NCBI RefSeq assembly: GCF_029894125.1
Contig: NZ_JARXYZ010000012.1
Span: 184,567-248,566 of the forward strand
Origin: Kitasatospora sp. MAA19
GTDB taxonomy: Bacteria; Actinomycetota; Actinomycetes; Streptomycetales; Streptomycetaceae
Reading direction: 5' to 3'
Length of the DNA stretch: 64,000 nucleotides
Position 1 is the first letter of the stretch. Every line of letters begins with the position of its first letter. Below are positions 17,203 through 25,875 of the stretch, one piece after another. The position numbers and the translations under genes are program-made. Below the pieces are notes generated by a model. That model was given only the letters and a program-made list of their open reading frames with translations. It did not search any database and had not been told where the DNA came from.

Positions 17203-18042
17203 ATGAACCCGACCAGCGCCCTGAGCGAGTTCCTCCGCACCCGCCGCGCCCAGCTGCGGCCCGAGGACGTCGACCTGCCCGACTACGGTGGCCGACGCCG
17301 GGTCGCCGGGCTCCGCCGGGAGGAGCTCGCCCACCTCGCCGGCGTCAGCGTCGACTACTACACCCGGCTCGAACAGGGCCGTGTCGGTAACCCGTCCGAG
17401 GCCGTCCTCGACGCCGTCGCCCGCGCCCTCCAGCTGGCCCCCGACGAGTCCGGCCACCTCCACCGCCTGGCCCGCCCCACCCGCCGCACCCCGCGCCGGC
17501 GCACCGCCCCGCAGCAGCCCCGCCCCTCCCTGCTGCGCCTGCTGGAGCAACTCGACCACACCCCGGCCCTGGTGATGGGCCACCGGATGGACGTCCTCGC
17601 CTGGAACCGCGCCGCCGCCGCCCTCTTCGGCGACTACGGCGCCCTCCCGCCCGAGGACCGCAACATCGCCCGCAGCACCTTCCTCGACCCCGCCTCGCGC
17701 GAACTCTACGGAGACTGGACGGCCTGCGCCCGGGAGAACGTCGCCTTCCTCCACCTCGAAGCCGGCCGCCGCCCCCACGACCCCCTCCTCGCCGAACTCG
17801 TCGGCCAACTCTGCGTCCACAGCGAGGAGTTCCGCCACCTCTGGGCCGAACACCCGGTCGCCGACAAGACCTCCGGCCGCAAGCTCTTCCACCACCCCAT
17901 CGCCGGCGCCCTCGACCTCGCCTACGACACCCTCCGCCCCGCCGACGACCCCGGTCAGGCCCTCATCACCTACACCCCCGACCCCGCCACTCCCTCCGAC
18001 GACGCCCTCCGCCTCCTCCTCTCCTGGGCCGCGACGAGCTGA
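17203..18042 (+). CDS. XRE-family regulator with MmyB-like ligand domain
   Basis: 279 residues. A helix-turn-helix (REELAHLAGVSVDYYTRLEQG) is followed after about residue 100 by the MmyB-like domain (LLEQLDHTPALVMGHRMDVLAWNRAAAALFGDY, then NIARSTFLDPASRELYGDW). Members usually control a neighbouring oxidoreductase gene, here the SDR. A longer in-frame start at 17113 reads through the hairpin and is unlikely. Confidence 0.9.
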   Translation: MNPTSALSEFLRTRRAQLRPEDVDLPDYGGRRRVAGLRREELAHLAGVSVDYYTRLEQGRVGNPSEAVLDAVARALQLAPDESGHLHRLARPTRRTPRRRTAPQQPRPSLLRLLEQLDHTPALVMGHRMDVLAWNRAAAALFGDYGALPPEDRNIARSTFLDPASRELYGDWTACARENVAFLHLEAGRRPHDPLLAELVGQLCVHSEEFRHLWAEHPVADKTSGRKLFHHPIAGALDLAYDTLRPADDPGQALITYTPDPATPSDDALRLLLSWAATS

Positions 18043-18079
18043 CCGGAGAGGCCGCCCGACGGCGGCCACCGCCGACCTG

Positions 18080-19366
18080 TCAGAGGATGTCGGCGAACAC
18101 GATCACGGTGGCGCTCTCGCCGTACTTCTGCGTCTTCTCGGTCTGGTACTTGCCCCTCCGGACGAGAATCTGCTTGACGTCGATCCTGGTGCCGAGGGGG
18201 AAGGTCATCTCCTGCTCGGACTGGTTGTTCCGGCCGAGCGACCTTCCCTGGTGTTCGTCCGGCACGCTGAATTCCCACACGATGTCCTTGCCCGCCACGT
18301 ACGAGTGGGTCAGCGGATCGCCGTAGGTGGTCGACAGGATCGCCGGCCATGCGATCGTCTTGTTGACCGTGACGTAGCCGCCGTCCGGGTGGGCGTCGGG
18401 CTTCAGGATGCCGCCGAACGAGTCGTACAGGTGCTTGCTGTCGCCACGCAGCACCTTCCCCTCCGCATTCGCGGACGGCTTCGAGAAGTCACCCCACACG
18501 CCGTTGATCCGCCGGAAGATCTCGAAGGTGTCCCGGAGGTGCTTCGTGTCCCACCCCTCCGTGCTGATCTCGTCCGCGTAGCCTCGCGCGATGGCCACCT
18601 TGCGCCATGCCTCAAGGACCTCCGCCTCCTTCGACTGGAAGGAGAAGTCGGGGCTCGCGATCTCGGCAGGGCCGTAGCCGACCACCCCGAGGGCCGCCAG
18701 CAGCGGATTGATCCGGCGGTAGTCCGCGCTGAGGTAGTTCTCGCCGAGATCGAGGTCCGCCTGCTTCTGCCTGGCGGCGACGGCCGCCGGATCCAGCTCC
18801 TGCTCGCGGGCGGCCGTGTAGTTCCTGCGGGACTCCTCGCGACCCTCGACAGTTCCCCATTCCTTGGCGAGGGGGGACGCGCGAACCTTCTTGCCGGCTT
18901 CGTCGGCGATCAGATAGGACCCGAAACTGAACCCGCTGATCGTGTAGTTCACCGGGCTGTCCCCGTCGTCCTCGTGCTTGACGACGGCAGTCCCCTTCGG
19001 GAGCCCCGGCGCCAGGGTGCGCTGGACGGCCGCCTCGCCGCTCCGCCCGCCGGCGGGGGCTGTCTCCGTGGCGTGCGCATCGTGCGCCGGTACCGGGCCG
19101 GACACCGCGCGGACCGCGTCGGCCTCGGCGTCACGCGGCGAGGGTGCGAGCGGCTGTCCCTGCGGGTCGAGCCCCCGGTGCGCGGAGGAGCGCTGCATCA
19201 GCCGTGCCACCGCCGCGTTGCCGACGGTGCGTTGCAGCGTCGCGAGCAGGTCCGGACTGGGCACGGAGTTCCGGGGCGCCGGGGACTCGTTCCGCGCCTG
19301 CGGCCGGGCCGGGGTGCCCCGGGGCGCGCGGGCGGGCCGCCCCGGCTGTTCGCGTTCACGTTTCAT
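18080..19366 (-). CDS. probable ADP-ribosyltransferase toxin with VGN-type N-terminal motif
   Basis: 428 residues. ATG 19366 has CAGGAG 5 nt upstream. An Arg/Pro-rich N-terminus holds LQRTVGNAAVARLMQR (residues 44-59), a motif that recurs in actinobacterial proteins linked to extracellular contractile injection systems and often precedes DUF4157. Here only a DUF4157-like scrap (PRDAEADAVRA) follows. Residues about 290-428 have the R-S-E layout of an arginine-type ADP-ribosyltransferase: VLRGD (R307), LSTTY (S345-T347), then SEQEMTFPLGTRIDVKQI with an E-x-E pair (E384, E386) before a hydrophobic-Pro-x-Gly-Thr segment. The target is unknown. No immunity gene or injection-system gene is adjacent. 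Assignment is by motif pattern only. Confidence 0.6.
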   Translation of the reverse strand: MKREREQPGRPARAPRGTPARPQARNESPAPRNSVPSPDLLATLQRTVGNAAVARLMQRSSAHRGLDPQGQPLAPSPRDAEADAVRAVSGPVPAHDAHATETAPAGGRSGEAAVQRTLAPGLPKGTAVVKHEDDGDSPVNYTISGFSFGSYLIADEAGKKVRASPLAKEWGTVEGREESRRNYTAAREQELDPAAVAARQKQADLDLGENYLSADYRRINPLLAALGVVGYGPAEIASPDFSFQSKEAEVLEAWRKVAIARGYADEISTEGWDTKHLRDTFEIFRRINGVWGDFSKPSANAEGKVLRGDSKHLYDSFGGILKPDAHPDGGYVTVNKTIAWPAILSTTYGDPLTHSYVAGKDIVWEFSVPDEHQGRSLGRNNQSEQEMTFPLGTRIDVKQILVRRGKYQTEKTQKYGESATVIVFADIL

Positions 19367-19688
19367 GGCGGCTCCTGTCGCTGGGGATTTGATCTCCAGC
19401 CATAGCACCAGGGGGCCACCGCGCGAGAGGGCCGCGAAGGCAACACCGAGGCAGACCGTGCCGCCCCCGCGCCCTGCGGCCCTGGTGCGCCACTCGGCGC
19501 TGCCGTGGCGTCGATGAGGTGACGCTCGATCAGGAGCACGTGAACAGGGTGTCGTGAGCCCGGTCGTCGGAACAGTGGAAGGCACGCCCGTGTGTGGTGT
19601 GACGGCGTATTCAGGACAGACTGATGAGACGAGCCGATGATCGCCACCGCGGCGCCTCACGTCCCGCCGATCTGCCCGGCGGCCGGGG
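19367..19688. other. intergenic region, 322 bp
   Basis: No gene seen. It should hold the promoter of the toxin gene and the 3' end of the fur transcript. No clear hairpin or repeat was recognised. Confidence 0.5.
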
Positions 19689-20105
19689 TCAGGAGGCGCA
19701 GGCCGGGCAGAGCCCCCAGTAGGTGACGGCGGCGTCGGTGACGGTGAAGCCGAAGCGCTGGTCGGCGGGGAGGTCGGTGAGGGGACTGCCGGTGGGGTGG
19801 ACGTCGCGGATGGTGCCGCAGCCGGTGCAGACGAGGTGCTGGTGGGGGTGGTGGGCGTTGGGGTCGTAGCGCTTGGCGCGGCCGTCGGTGGAGACCTCGG
19901 TGACCTCGCCGAGGGTGACCAGTTCGCCGAGGGTGTTGTAGACGGTGGCCCGGGAGATCTCGGGCAGGCGCTCGGCGGCTCTGGCGTGGACCTCGTCGGC
20001 GGTGAGGTGAACGTGCTCGCCGTCGTCCAGGACCTCCGCCACGACACGCCGCTGGGAGGTGAGGCGCCAGCCGCGCCCGCGCAGCCGCTCCAGCAGGTCA
20101 CTCAT
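19689..20105 (-). CDS. furA: Fur-family regulator (FurA/CatR type)
   Basis: 138 residues. It has the Fur winged helix (LTSQRRVVAEVL...ISRATVYNTLGELV), the metal-site region DPNAHHPHQHLVC and two CxxC pairs (CTGCG, CPAC). It is divergent from katG. In Streptomyces and mycobacteria FurA-type proteins repress the neighbouring catalase-peroxidase gene and themselves in response to redox or iron. An inverted repeat 6 bp before its start is a likely operator. Confidence 0.88.
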   Translation of the reverse strand: MSDLLERLRGRGWRLTSQRRVVAEVLDDGEHVHLTADEVHARAAERLPEISRATVYNTLGELVTLGEVTEVSTDGRAKRYDPNAHHPHQHLVCTGCGTIRDVHPTGSPLTDLPADQRFGFTVTDAAVTYWGLCPACAS

Positions 20106-20110
20106 ATCGG

Positions 20111-20128
20111 TTCACCTATTCAGGTCAA
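20111..20128. promoter_or_regulatory. FurA-type operator, probable autoregulatory site
   Basis: TTCACCT-ATTC-AGGTCAA, 7-bp arms with one mismatch, starting 6 bp upstream of the furA start codon. It would block furA transcription or translation initiation. Confidence 0.5.
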
Positions 20129-20202
20129 TGGGACGACCGGATTTTACCAACCGTTATCGGCTTCTCTCCGGTTCCCGATCGGATATGGGTTTGGTGCCTT
20201 TC

Positions 20203-20230
20203 TTGACTTGGATTGCGTCCATCGTAGGAT
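20203..20230 (+). promoter_or_regulatory. katG promoter
   Basis: TTGACT and TAGGAT separated by 16 bp, a good match to the main vegetative sigma factor. The -10 ends 65 bp before the katG start. Confidence 0.6.
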
Positions 20231-20294
20231 CGGCTCCGGCGATAGCCTGGGTAGCAGGAAGACACCGTGATCCGCCTTGTAGGGAAGGATTCCC

Positions 20295-22523
20295 ATGTCT
20301 GAGAACCACGATCCGATCGTTGCCGAGCCGCAGGCGGAGGGCACTGGCGGCTGCCCGGTAGCCCACGGGCGCGCGCCGCACCCGACCCAGGGCGGCGGAA
20401 ACCGCCAGTGGTGGCCGGAGCGGCTCAACCTGAAGATCCTTGCCAAGAACCCGGCCGTGGCGAACCCGCTCGGTGCGGACTTCGACTACGCCGCGGCGTT
20501 CAGTTCCCTCGACCTGCCGACCGTGAAGCGCGACATCGCGACGGCCCTCACCACCTCGCACGACTGGTGGCCGGCCGACTACGGGAACTACGGTCCGTTC
20601 ATCATCCGCATGGCCTGGCACAGCGCGGGCACCTACCGGATCCGCGACGGTCGCGGCGGTGCCGGCGGCGGCCAGCAGCGCTTCGCGCCGCTGAACAGCT
20701 GGCCCGACAACGCCAGCCTCGACAAGGCCCGCCGCCTGCTGTGGCCGGTGAAGAAGAAGTACGGCCGGAGCCTCTCCTGGGCCGACCTGATGGTCCTGGC
20801 CGGCAACGTCGCGCTGGAGGGCATGGGCTTCGAGACCTTCGGCTTCGGCGGCGGCCGCGTGGACGAGTGGGAGCCGGACGAGGACGTCTACTGGGGCCCG
20901 GAGACCACCTGGCTGGGCGACGAGCGCTACACCGGCGACCGCCAGCTGGAGAGCCCGCTCGCCGCCGTCCAGATGGGCCTGATCTACGTTAACCCGGAGG
21001 GCCCCAACGGCACCCCGGACCCGATCGCCGCCGCCCGCGACATCCGCGAGACCTTCTACCGGATGGCGATGAACGACGAGGAGACGGTGGCGCTGATCGC
21101 CGGCGGCCACACCTTCGGCAAGACCCACGGCGCCGGCCCGGCGGACAACGTCGGCCCCGACCCCGAGGACGCCCCGCTGGAGCAGCAGGGCCTCGGCTGG
21201 AAGAGCACCTTCCGCACCGGCAAGGGCCCGGACGCGATCACCAGCGGCCTGGAGGGCGCCTGGACCGCCACCCCGACGACCTGGGACAACAGCTTCTTCG
21301 AGACGCTGTTCGGCTACGAGTGGGAGCTCACCAAGAGCCCGGCCGGCGCGTACCAGTGGAAGCCGAAGGACGGCGCCGGCGCGGACACCGTCCCGGACGC
21401 GTTCGACCCGGCCAAGCGGCACGCCCCGACGATGCTGACCACCGACCTGTCGCTGCGCCTGGACCCGATCTACGAGCCGATCTCCCGGCACTTCATGGAG
21501 CACCCCGACCAGTTCGCGGACGCCTTCGCCCGGGCCTGGTTCAAGCTCACCCACCGCGACATGGGGCCGGTCACCCGCTACCTCGGCCCCGAGGTCCCGA
21601 GCGAGGAACTGTTGTGGCAGGACCCGCTTCCCGCGGTCACCTACCAGCAGATCGACGCGGCCGACGTCGCCGGCCTCAAGCAGCGGATCGCCGCCTCCGG
21701 CCTCTCGGTGTCCGAGCTGGTGTCCACCGCGTGGGCGGCGGCCTCCTCCTTCCGCGGCAGTGACAAGCGCGGCGGTGCCAACGGCGGCCGGATCCGGCTC
21801 CAGCCGCAGATCGGCTGGGAGGTCAACGAGCCGGACCGGCTGGCCTCGGTGCTGCGCACCCTGGAGGGCGTGCAGCAGGAGTTCAACGCCCGGGCCGGCG
21901 GCAAGCAGGTCTCGCTCGCGGACGTGGTCGTGCTGGCCGGCGGCGTCGGCGTCGAGAAGGCGGCCAAGGCGGCCGGTCGCGACGTCGAGGTGCCGTTCAC
22001 GCCCGGCCGGGTGGACGCGCCGCAGGAGCTCACCGACGTCGAGTCCTTCGCCGCGCTGGAGCCGGCCGCGGACGGCTTCCGCAACTACGTGGGCAAGGGC
22101 AACCGGTTGCAGGCCGAGTACCTGTTGCTCGACAGGGCGAACCTGCTGAACCTGAGCGCGCCCGAGCTGACCGTCCTGGTCGGCGGACTGCGCGTGCTGG
22201 GCGCCAACCACCAGCAGTCCCCGCTCGGCGTCCTCACCGGGACACCCGAGGTCCTGACGAACGACTTCTTCGTCAACCTGCTGGACCTGGACACGAGTTG
22301 GAAGGCGACCTCGGCGGACGCGCACACCTTCGAGGGCCGGGACGCCGAGACCGGCGCGCTCAAGTGGAGCGGCAGCCGGGCCGACCTGGTCTTCGGCTCC
22401 AACTCCGAACTGCGCGCCGTCGCCGAGGTCTACGCGAGCGACGACGCGAAGGAGAAGTTCGTGGCGGACTTCGTCGCGGCCTGGGTCAAGGTCATGAACC
22501 TGGACCGGTTCGACCTCGTCTGA
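20295..22523 (+). CDS. katG: catalase-peroxidase
   Basis: 742 residues, the normal full length with both haem-peroxidase halves. Distal pocket: RMAWHSAG. The Trp there, Tyr in LIYVNPEGP and Met in FYRMAMND supply the Met-Tyr-Trp adduct needed for catalase activity. Proximal His: GGHTFGKTHG. It detoxifies hydrogen peroxide in the cytoplasm. It is divergent from furA, has its own promoter and ends in a strong terminator. Confidence 0.97.
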   Translation: MSENHDPIVAEPQAEGTGGCPVAHGRAPHPTQGGGNRQWWPERLNLKILAKNPAVANPLGADFDYAAAFSSLDLPTVKRDIATALTTSHDWWPADYGNYGPFIIRMAWHSAGTYRIRDGRGGAGGGQQRFAPLNSWPDNASLDKARRLLWPVKKKYGRSLSWADLMVLAGNVALEGMGFETFGFGGGRVDEWEPDEDVYWGPETTWLGDERYTGDRQLESPLAAVQMGLIYVNPEGPNGTPDPIAAARDIRETFYRMAMNDEETVALIAGGHTFGKTHGAGPADNVGPDPEDAPLEQQGLGWKSTFRTGKGPDAITSGLEGAWTATPTTWDNSFFETLFGYEWELTKSPAGAYQWKPKDGAGADTVPDAFDPAKRHAPTMLTTDLSLRLDPIYEPISRHFMEHPDQFADAFARAWFKLTHRDMGPVTRYLGPEVPSEELLWQDPLPAVTYQQIDAADVAGLKQRIAASGLSVSELVSTAWAAASSFRGSDKRGGANGGRIRLQPQIGWEVNEPDRLASVLRTLEGVQQEFNARAGGKQVSLADVVVLAGGVGVEKAAKAAGRDVEVPFTPGRVDAPQELTDVESFAALEPAADGFRNYVGKGNRLQAEYLLLDRANLLNLSAPELTVLVGGLRVLGANHQQSPLGVLTGTPEVLTNDFFVNLLDLDTSWKATSADAHTFEGRDAETGALKWSGSRADLVFGSNSELRAVAEVYASDDAKEKFVADFVAAWVKVMNLDRFDLV

Positions 22524-22579
22524 TCGCCGCGGCTTCGGACCGGCCGACGGATCGGACGGCCCGAAGCCCGGCGCCGGCG

Positions 22580-22611
22580 ATTGGCCCGGGGGCGTACGCC
22601 CCCGGGCCAAT
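22580..22611 (+). terminator. katG terminator
   Basis: Perfect 32-bp palindrome with arm ATTGGCCCGGGGGCGT, 57 bp after the katG stop. Confidence 0.8.
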
Positions 22612-22677
22612 GCCGTGCCCGGGGATTAGATCAACGGGCCGATGCCGCCGGGGTGCCGTCCCGGGCACTGTTGCGGC

Positions 22678-25110
22678 ATGACCTCACGTCACAGCACCTC
22701 ACCCTCGAAGCGGGTCTCCACCGGCCTGGCGGCGCTCTGCCTCGCCTCGGTCACCGCCGGGCTGCTGCCCGGGACGGCGGTCGCCGCCGATTCCGATGGC
22801 CAACTCGGCGGGCGGGACGGCTATTCGGCGCAGATCCGGCGCACCGAGTACGGCATCCCGCACATCCTGGCGCACGACTTCCGGGGCCTCGGCTACGGGT
22901 ACGGGTACGCCTTCGCACAGGACAACCTGTGTGAACTCGCCGACCAGGTACTGACGGTACGAGGCGAGCGGGCTCGCTACCTCGGGCTGGACGCGACGGC
23001 GCCGAGCGGCTCCGACAACCTGACCAGCGACGTCTACCACCAGGGTCTGCAGCGCAGCGGTTCCGTCAAGCGGCTGCTGGACAAGCCCGCGCCGCTCGGC
23101 CCGACCGACGACGTGCGGCGACTGGTCGAGGGCTACGCGGCGGGCTACAACCGGTACTTGAGCGACACCGGCGTGGACCGGCTGCCGGACGCCGGCTGCC
23201 GGGGCCAGGACTGGGTGCGGCCGATCACCGCCGAGGACGTCTGGGGGATGATCTACGAGGTCGACACGGCCGCCGGCCTCGGCGGTGCCCAGGACGCCAT
23301 CGCGTCCGCCACCCCGCCGACCCCGGGCGCCCCGGCGGTCCCGTCCGCGCCCGCCCCGGCGTCCGCACCGTCCGGCCCGGCCCCGGCGTCCGCGCTACCG
23401 AAGGAGAGCCCCGGCCGTGACCCGGAGCTCGGCAGCAACGGCTGGGCGCTCGGCCGCGACGTCACCCGCGACCACGACGCGATGCTGCTCGCCAACCCGC
23501 ACCTGCCGTGGACCGGTTCGGACCGCTTCTACCAGGTGCAGCTCACCATCCCCGGCGTCCTGGACGTCTCCGGCGCCGGCCTCTACGGCACCCCGCTGGT
23601 CGAGATCGGCCACACCCGGAACGTGGCGTTCACCGCGACGTCCAGCTTCGCCCAGCACGCGGCGCAGTTCCGCCTGACGCTGGTGCCCGGCGACCCGACC
23701 AGCTACCTGGTCGACGGCAAGGCCGAGCCGATGGGCCGCCAGGAGGTCCCGGTCACCGTCCGGGGCACGGACGGCACCCTCTCGACCGTCACCCGCACCC
23801 TCTACACCTCCCGCTACGGCCCGGTGCTGGGCGGCAGTTGGAGCACCGAGCACGCCTACGCCCTGCGCGACGCCAACGCCGAGAACCTGCGCTCGATGAA
23901 CGGGTGGCTGGCGATGGACCGGGCGCAGAGTCTGGCCGAGCTGAAGCAGGCGGACGACACCTACCAGGGCAACCCCTGGAACTACACGATCGCCACGGAC
24001 TCCACGGGGGAGACGTACTTCACCGACTCCTCCGCCGTCCCGCACCTCACCGATGCGCAGCTCAAGCAGTGCGCCCTGCCGCCGGTCCACGACGAGCCGG
24101 TCGGCCTGGACGGCTCGGTGTCGGCCTGCGACGCGGGCAGCGACCCGGACGCGGTGGTGCCCGGGATCTTCGGCCCGGCGAACCACCCGAAGGTGAGCCG
24201 GACCGACTACGTGGCCAATTCCAACAACAACCCGTACCTCGCCAACCCCGCCGCCCCGATCACCGGTTACCCGACGGTCTACGGCACATTCCCCGGGATC
24301 GGGACGCGCGCCCAGCTGGGCCTGCGGATGATCGCCGACCGGCGCGACGGCAGCGACGGGCTCGGTGCCCCGGGCTTCACCCTGTCGACCCTGCAGGCGG
24401 CCATGTTCGGCGATCGCGTCTACAGCGCGGAGCTGGGCCGGGACGACGCGGTGGCGATGTGCCGGGCCAACCCGGTGCTGAACGACAAAGACGGCCATCC
24501 GGTCGACGTCAGCGCCGCCTGCGAGGTCCTCGCCGCCTGGAGCACGCGGGCCGACGCCGACGGCCACGGCGCCGTCCTGTGGGGCGAGTTCGTCAGCGAC
24601 CTGTACCGGTACCGGACCGACGCGTGGGAGCGGATCCCGTTCGACCCGGCGCACCCGCTGACCACCCCGGCCGGCATCCGGGGCGACAGCGCCACCGCCC
24701 GGACGGCCCTGGCCGCAGCGGTGCGGCAACTCGCCACGGACGGCACCGCGTTGGACGCGACTGTCGGCGAGGTCCAGCGCTGGGCGGGCATCCCGTTGCA
24801 CGGCTGCGACTCGGGCGAGGGCTGCTTCGACGTCGTCCGGGCGGGCGCGGACTCGGGCAGCACGGGCGCGGCGCACCCGGACGGGACCGCCCCTGCCTAC
24901 GGCTCCAGCTTCGTGATGGCCACCGAGCTGACCCCTCAGGGCCCGCGCACCCGCACGGTGCTCACCTACGGCGAGTCGGTGAACCCGGCGTCGCCGCACT
25001 ACACCGACCAGACCGGGCTGTACTCCCGCAAGCAGTGGGTGACCGAACGGTTCACCGAGGCCGAGATCAAGGCCTCCCCGCACCTGGAGACCACCAGCCT
25101 GCGCGGCTGA
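22678..25110 (+). CDS. secreted penicillin-acylase-family N-terminal-nucleophile hydrolase
   Basis: 810 residues with a Sec signal peptide ending near PGTAVAADS. The precursor should cleave itself before Ser253 in ELGSNGWALG, giving alpha and beta chains. The spacer before that point is a long Ala/Pro-rich stretch (about residues 217-240). YSAQIRRTEYGIPHILAHDF and GYGYGYAFAQDNLC near the N-terminus match the aculeacin A acylase/penicillin V acylase/AHL acylase branch known in Streptomyces. It would hydrolyse acyl amides outside the cell; the actual substrate (lipopeptide, AHL, beta-lactam) cannot be told from sequence. ATG 22678 was chosen because it opens the signal peptide. Confidence 0.88.
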   Translation: MTSRHSTSPSKRVSTGLAALCLASVTAGLLPGTAVAADSDGQLGGRDGYSAQIRRTEYGIPHILAHDFRGLGYGYGYAFAQDNLCELADQVLTVRGERARYLGLDATAPSGSDNLTSDVYHQGLQRSGSVKRLLDKPAPLGPTDDVRRLVEGYAAGYNRYLSDTGVDRLPDAGCRGQDWVRPITAEDVWGMIYEVDTAAGLGGAQDAIASATPPTPGAPAVPSAPAPASAPSGPAPASALPKESPGRDPELGSNGWALGRDVTRDHDAMLLANPHLPWTGSDRFYQVQLTIPGVLDVSGAGLYGTPLVEIGHTRNVAFTATSSFAQHAAQFRLTLVPGDPTSYLVDGKAEPMGRQEVPVTVRGTDGTLSTVTRTLYTSRYGPVLGGSWSTEHAYALRDANAENLRSMNGWLAMDRAQSLAELKQADDTYQGNPWNYTIATDSTGETYFTDSSAVPHLTDAQLKQCALPPVHDEPVGLDGSVSACDAGSDPDAVVPGIFGPANHPKVSRTDYVANSNNNPYLANPAAPITGYPTVYGTFPGIGTRAQLGLRMIADRRDGSDGLGAPGFTLSTLQAAMFGDRVYSAELGRDDAVAMCRANPVLNDKDGHPVDVSAACEVLAAWSTRADADGHGAVLWGEFVSDLYRYRTDAWERIPFDPAHPLTTPAGIRGDSATARTALAAAVRQLATDGTALDATVGEVQRWAGIPLHGCDSGEGCFDVVRAGADSGSTGAAHPDGTAPAYGSSFVMATELTPQGPRTRTVLTYGESVNPASPHYTDQTGLYSRKQWVTERFTEAEIKASPHLETTSLRG

Positions 25111-25121
25111 CCGCCGCACGA

Positions 25122-25162
25122 CGGCGCGGGGCAAGCCCTACTGCGGGCCCGGCCCCGCGCCG
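25122..25162. terminator. hairpin between acylase and response-regulator genes
   Basis: Arms CGGCGCGGGGC and its exact complement with a 19-nt loop, overlapping the last codons of the convergent regulator gene. A plausible shared terminator. Confidence 0.45.
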
Positions 25163-25875
25163 ACGCTGACCAGCCCGGTCTCGTACGCGGCGACCACCAC
25201 CTGGGCCCGGTCCCGCAGGTTCAGCTTGCCGAGGATCCGGGCCACGTGCGTCTTGACCGTCGCCTCGGAGAGCTGGAGCCGGGCGGCGAGCTCGGCGTTG
25301 CTCAGGCCGCGGGCGAGCAGGCCCATCACCTCCCGTTCGCGCGGGGTGAGCGCGGCCAGTTCGCGGTGCAGGGCGGTGGCGGGGGCGTCCGGGCGGGCGA
25401 AGCGCTCGACCAGGCGGCGGGTGATGGCCGGGGCGAGCAGGGCATCGCCGGTGCGGACCAGCCGGACGGCGGCGGCCAGGTGCTCCGGGGTGACGTCCTT
25501 GAGCAGGAAGCCGCTCGCTCCGGCCGCCATCGCGGCGTAGACGTACTGGTCGAGGTCGAAGGTGGTCAGCATGATCACCCGCGGTGGGTGGCCCGTCGGG
25601 CCGGCGTCGGCGAGGATCCGGCGGGTGGCCTCCAGGCCGTCCAGGACGGGCATCCGGATGTCCATCAGGACGACGTCCGGGCGGGTCCGGCGGACGGCTG
25701 CGACGGCCTGCCCGCCGTCCTCGGCCTCGGCGACCACCTCGATCCCCTCCGATTCGAGGATCAGCCGGAACCCGGTCCGGACCAGGGACTGGTCGTCGGC
25801 GACGACCACCCGCAGCGGCGCTCCGGTGTTCGGCGCCGCTGTCGTCGGTGCGCCAGCCGTCTGCTCGCCGGTCAT
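25138..25875 (-). CDS. NarL/LuxR-family response regulator
   Basis: 245 residues. The receiver domain has the acidic pair near VVADDQSL and the phosphoacceptor Asp in VVLMDIRMP. The C-terminal LuxR helix-turn-helix is LTPREREVMGLLARGLSNAELAARL. It is translated from an ATG that overlaps the stop of the kinase gene by 4 bp, so the two form one system. Target genes are unknown; the acylase is a neighbour only. Confidence 0.95.
   Translation of the reverse strand: MTGEQTAGAPTTAAPNTGAPLRVVVADDQSLVRTGFRLILESEGIEVVAEAEDGGQAVAAVRRTRPDVVLMDIRMPVLDGLEATRRILADAGPTGHPPRVIMLTTFDLDQYVYAAMAAGASGFLLKDVTPEHLAAAVRLVRTGDALLAPAITRRLVERFARPDAPATALHRELAALTPREREVMGLLARGLSNAELAARLQLSEATVKTHVARILGKLNLRDRAQVVVAAYETGLVSVGAGPGPQ

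Noticed and set aside
18080..20101. 673-residue version of the ADP-ribosyltransferase protein
   Set aside because: The extra N-terminus is antisense-like Pro/Ser/Thr sequence inside the fur gene; ATG 19366 has its own ribosome site.
23300..23400. Ala/Pro repeat in the acylase as a separate mobile or repeat element
   Set aside because: Irregular low-complexity linker in the expected spacer position of the proenzyme; no unit structure.
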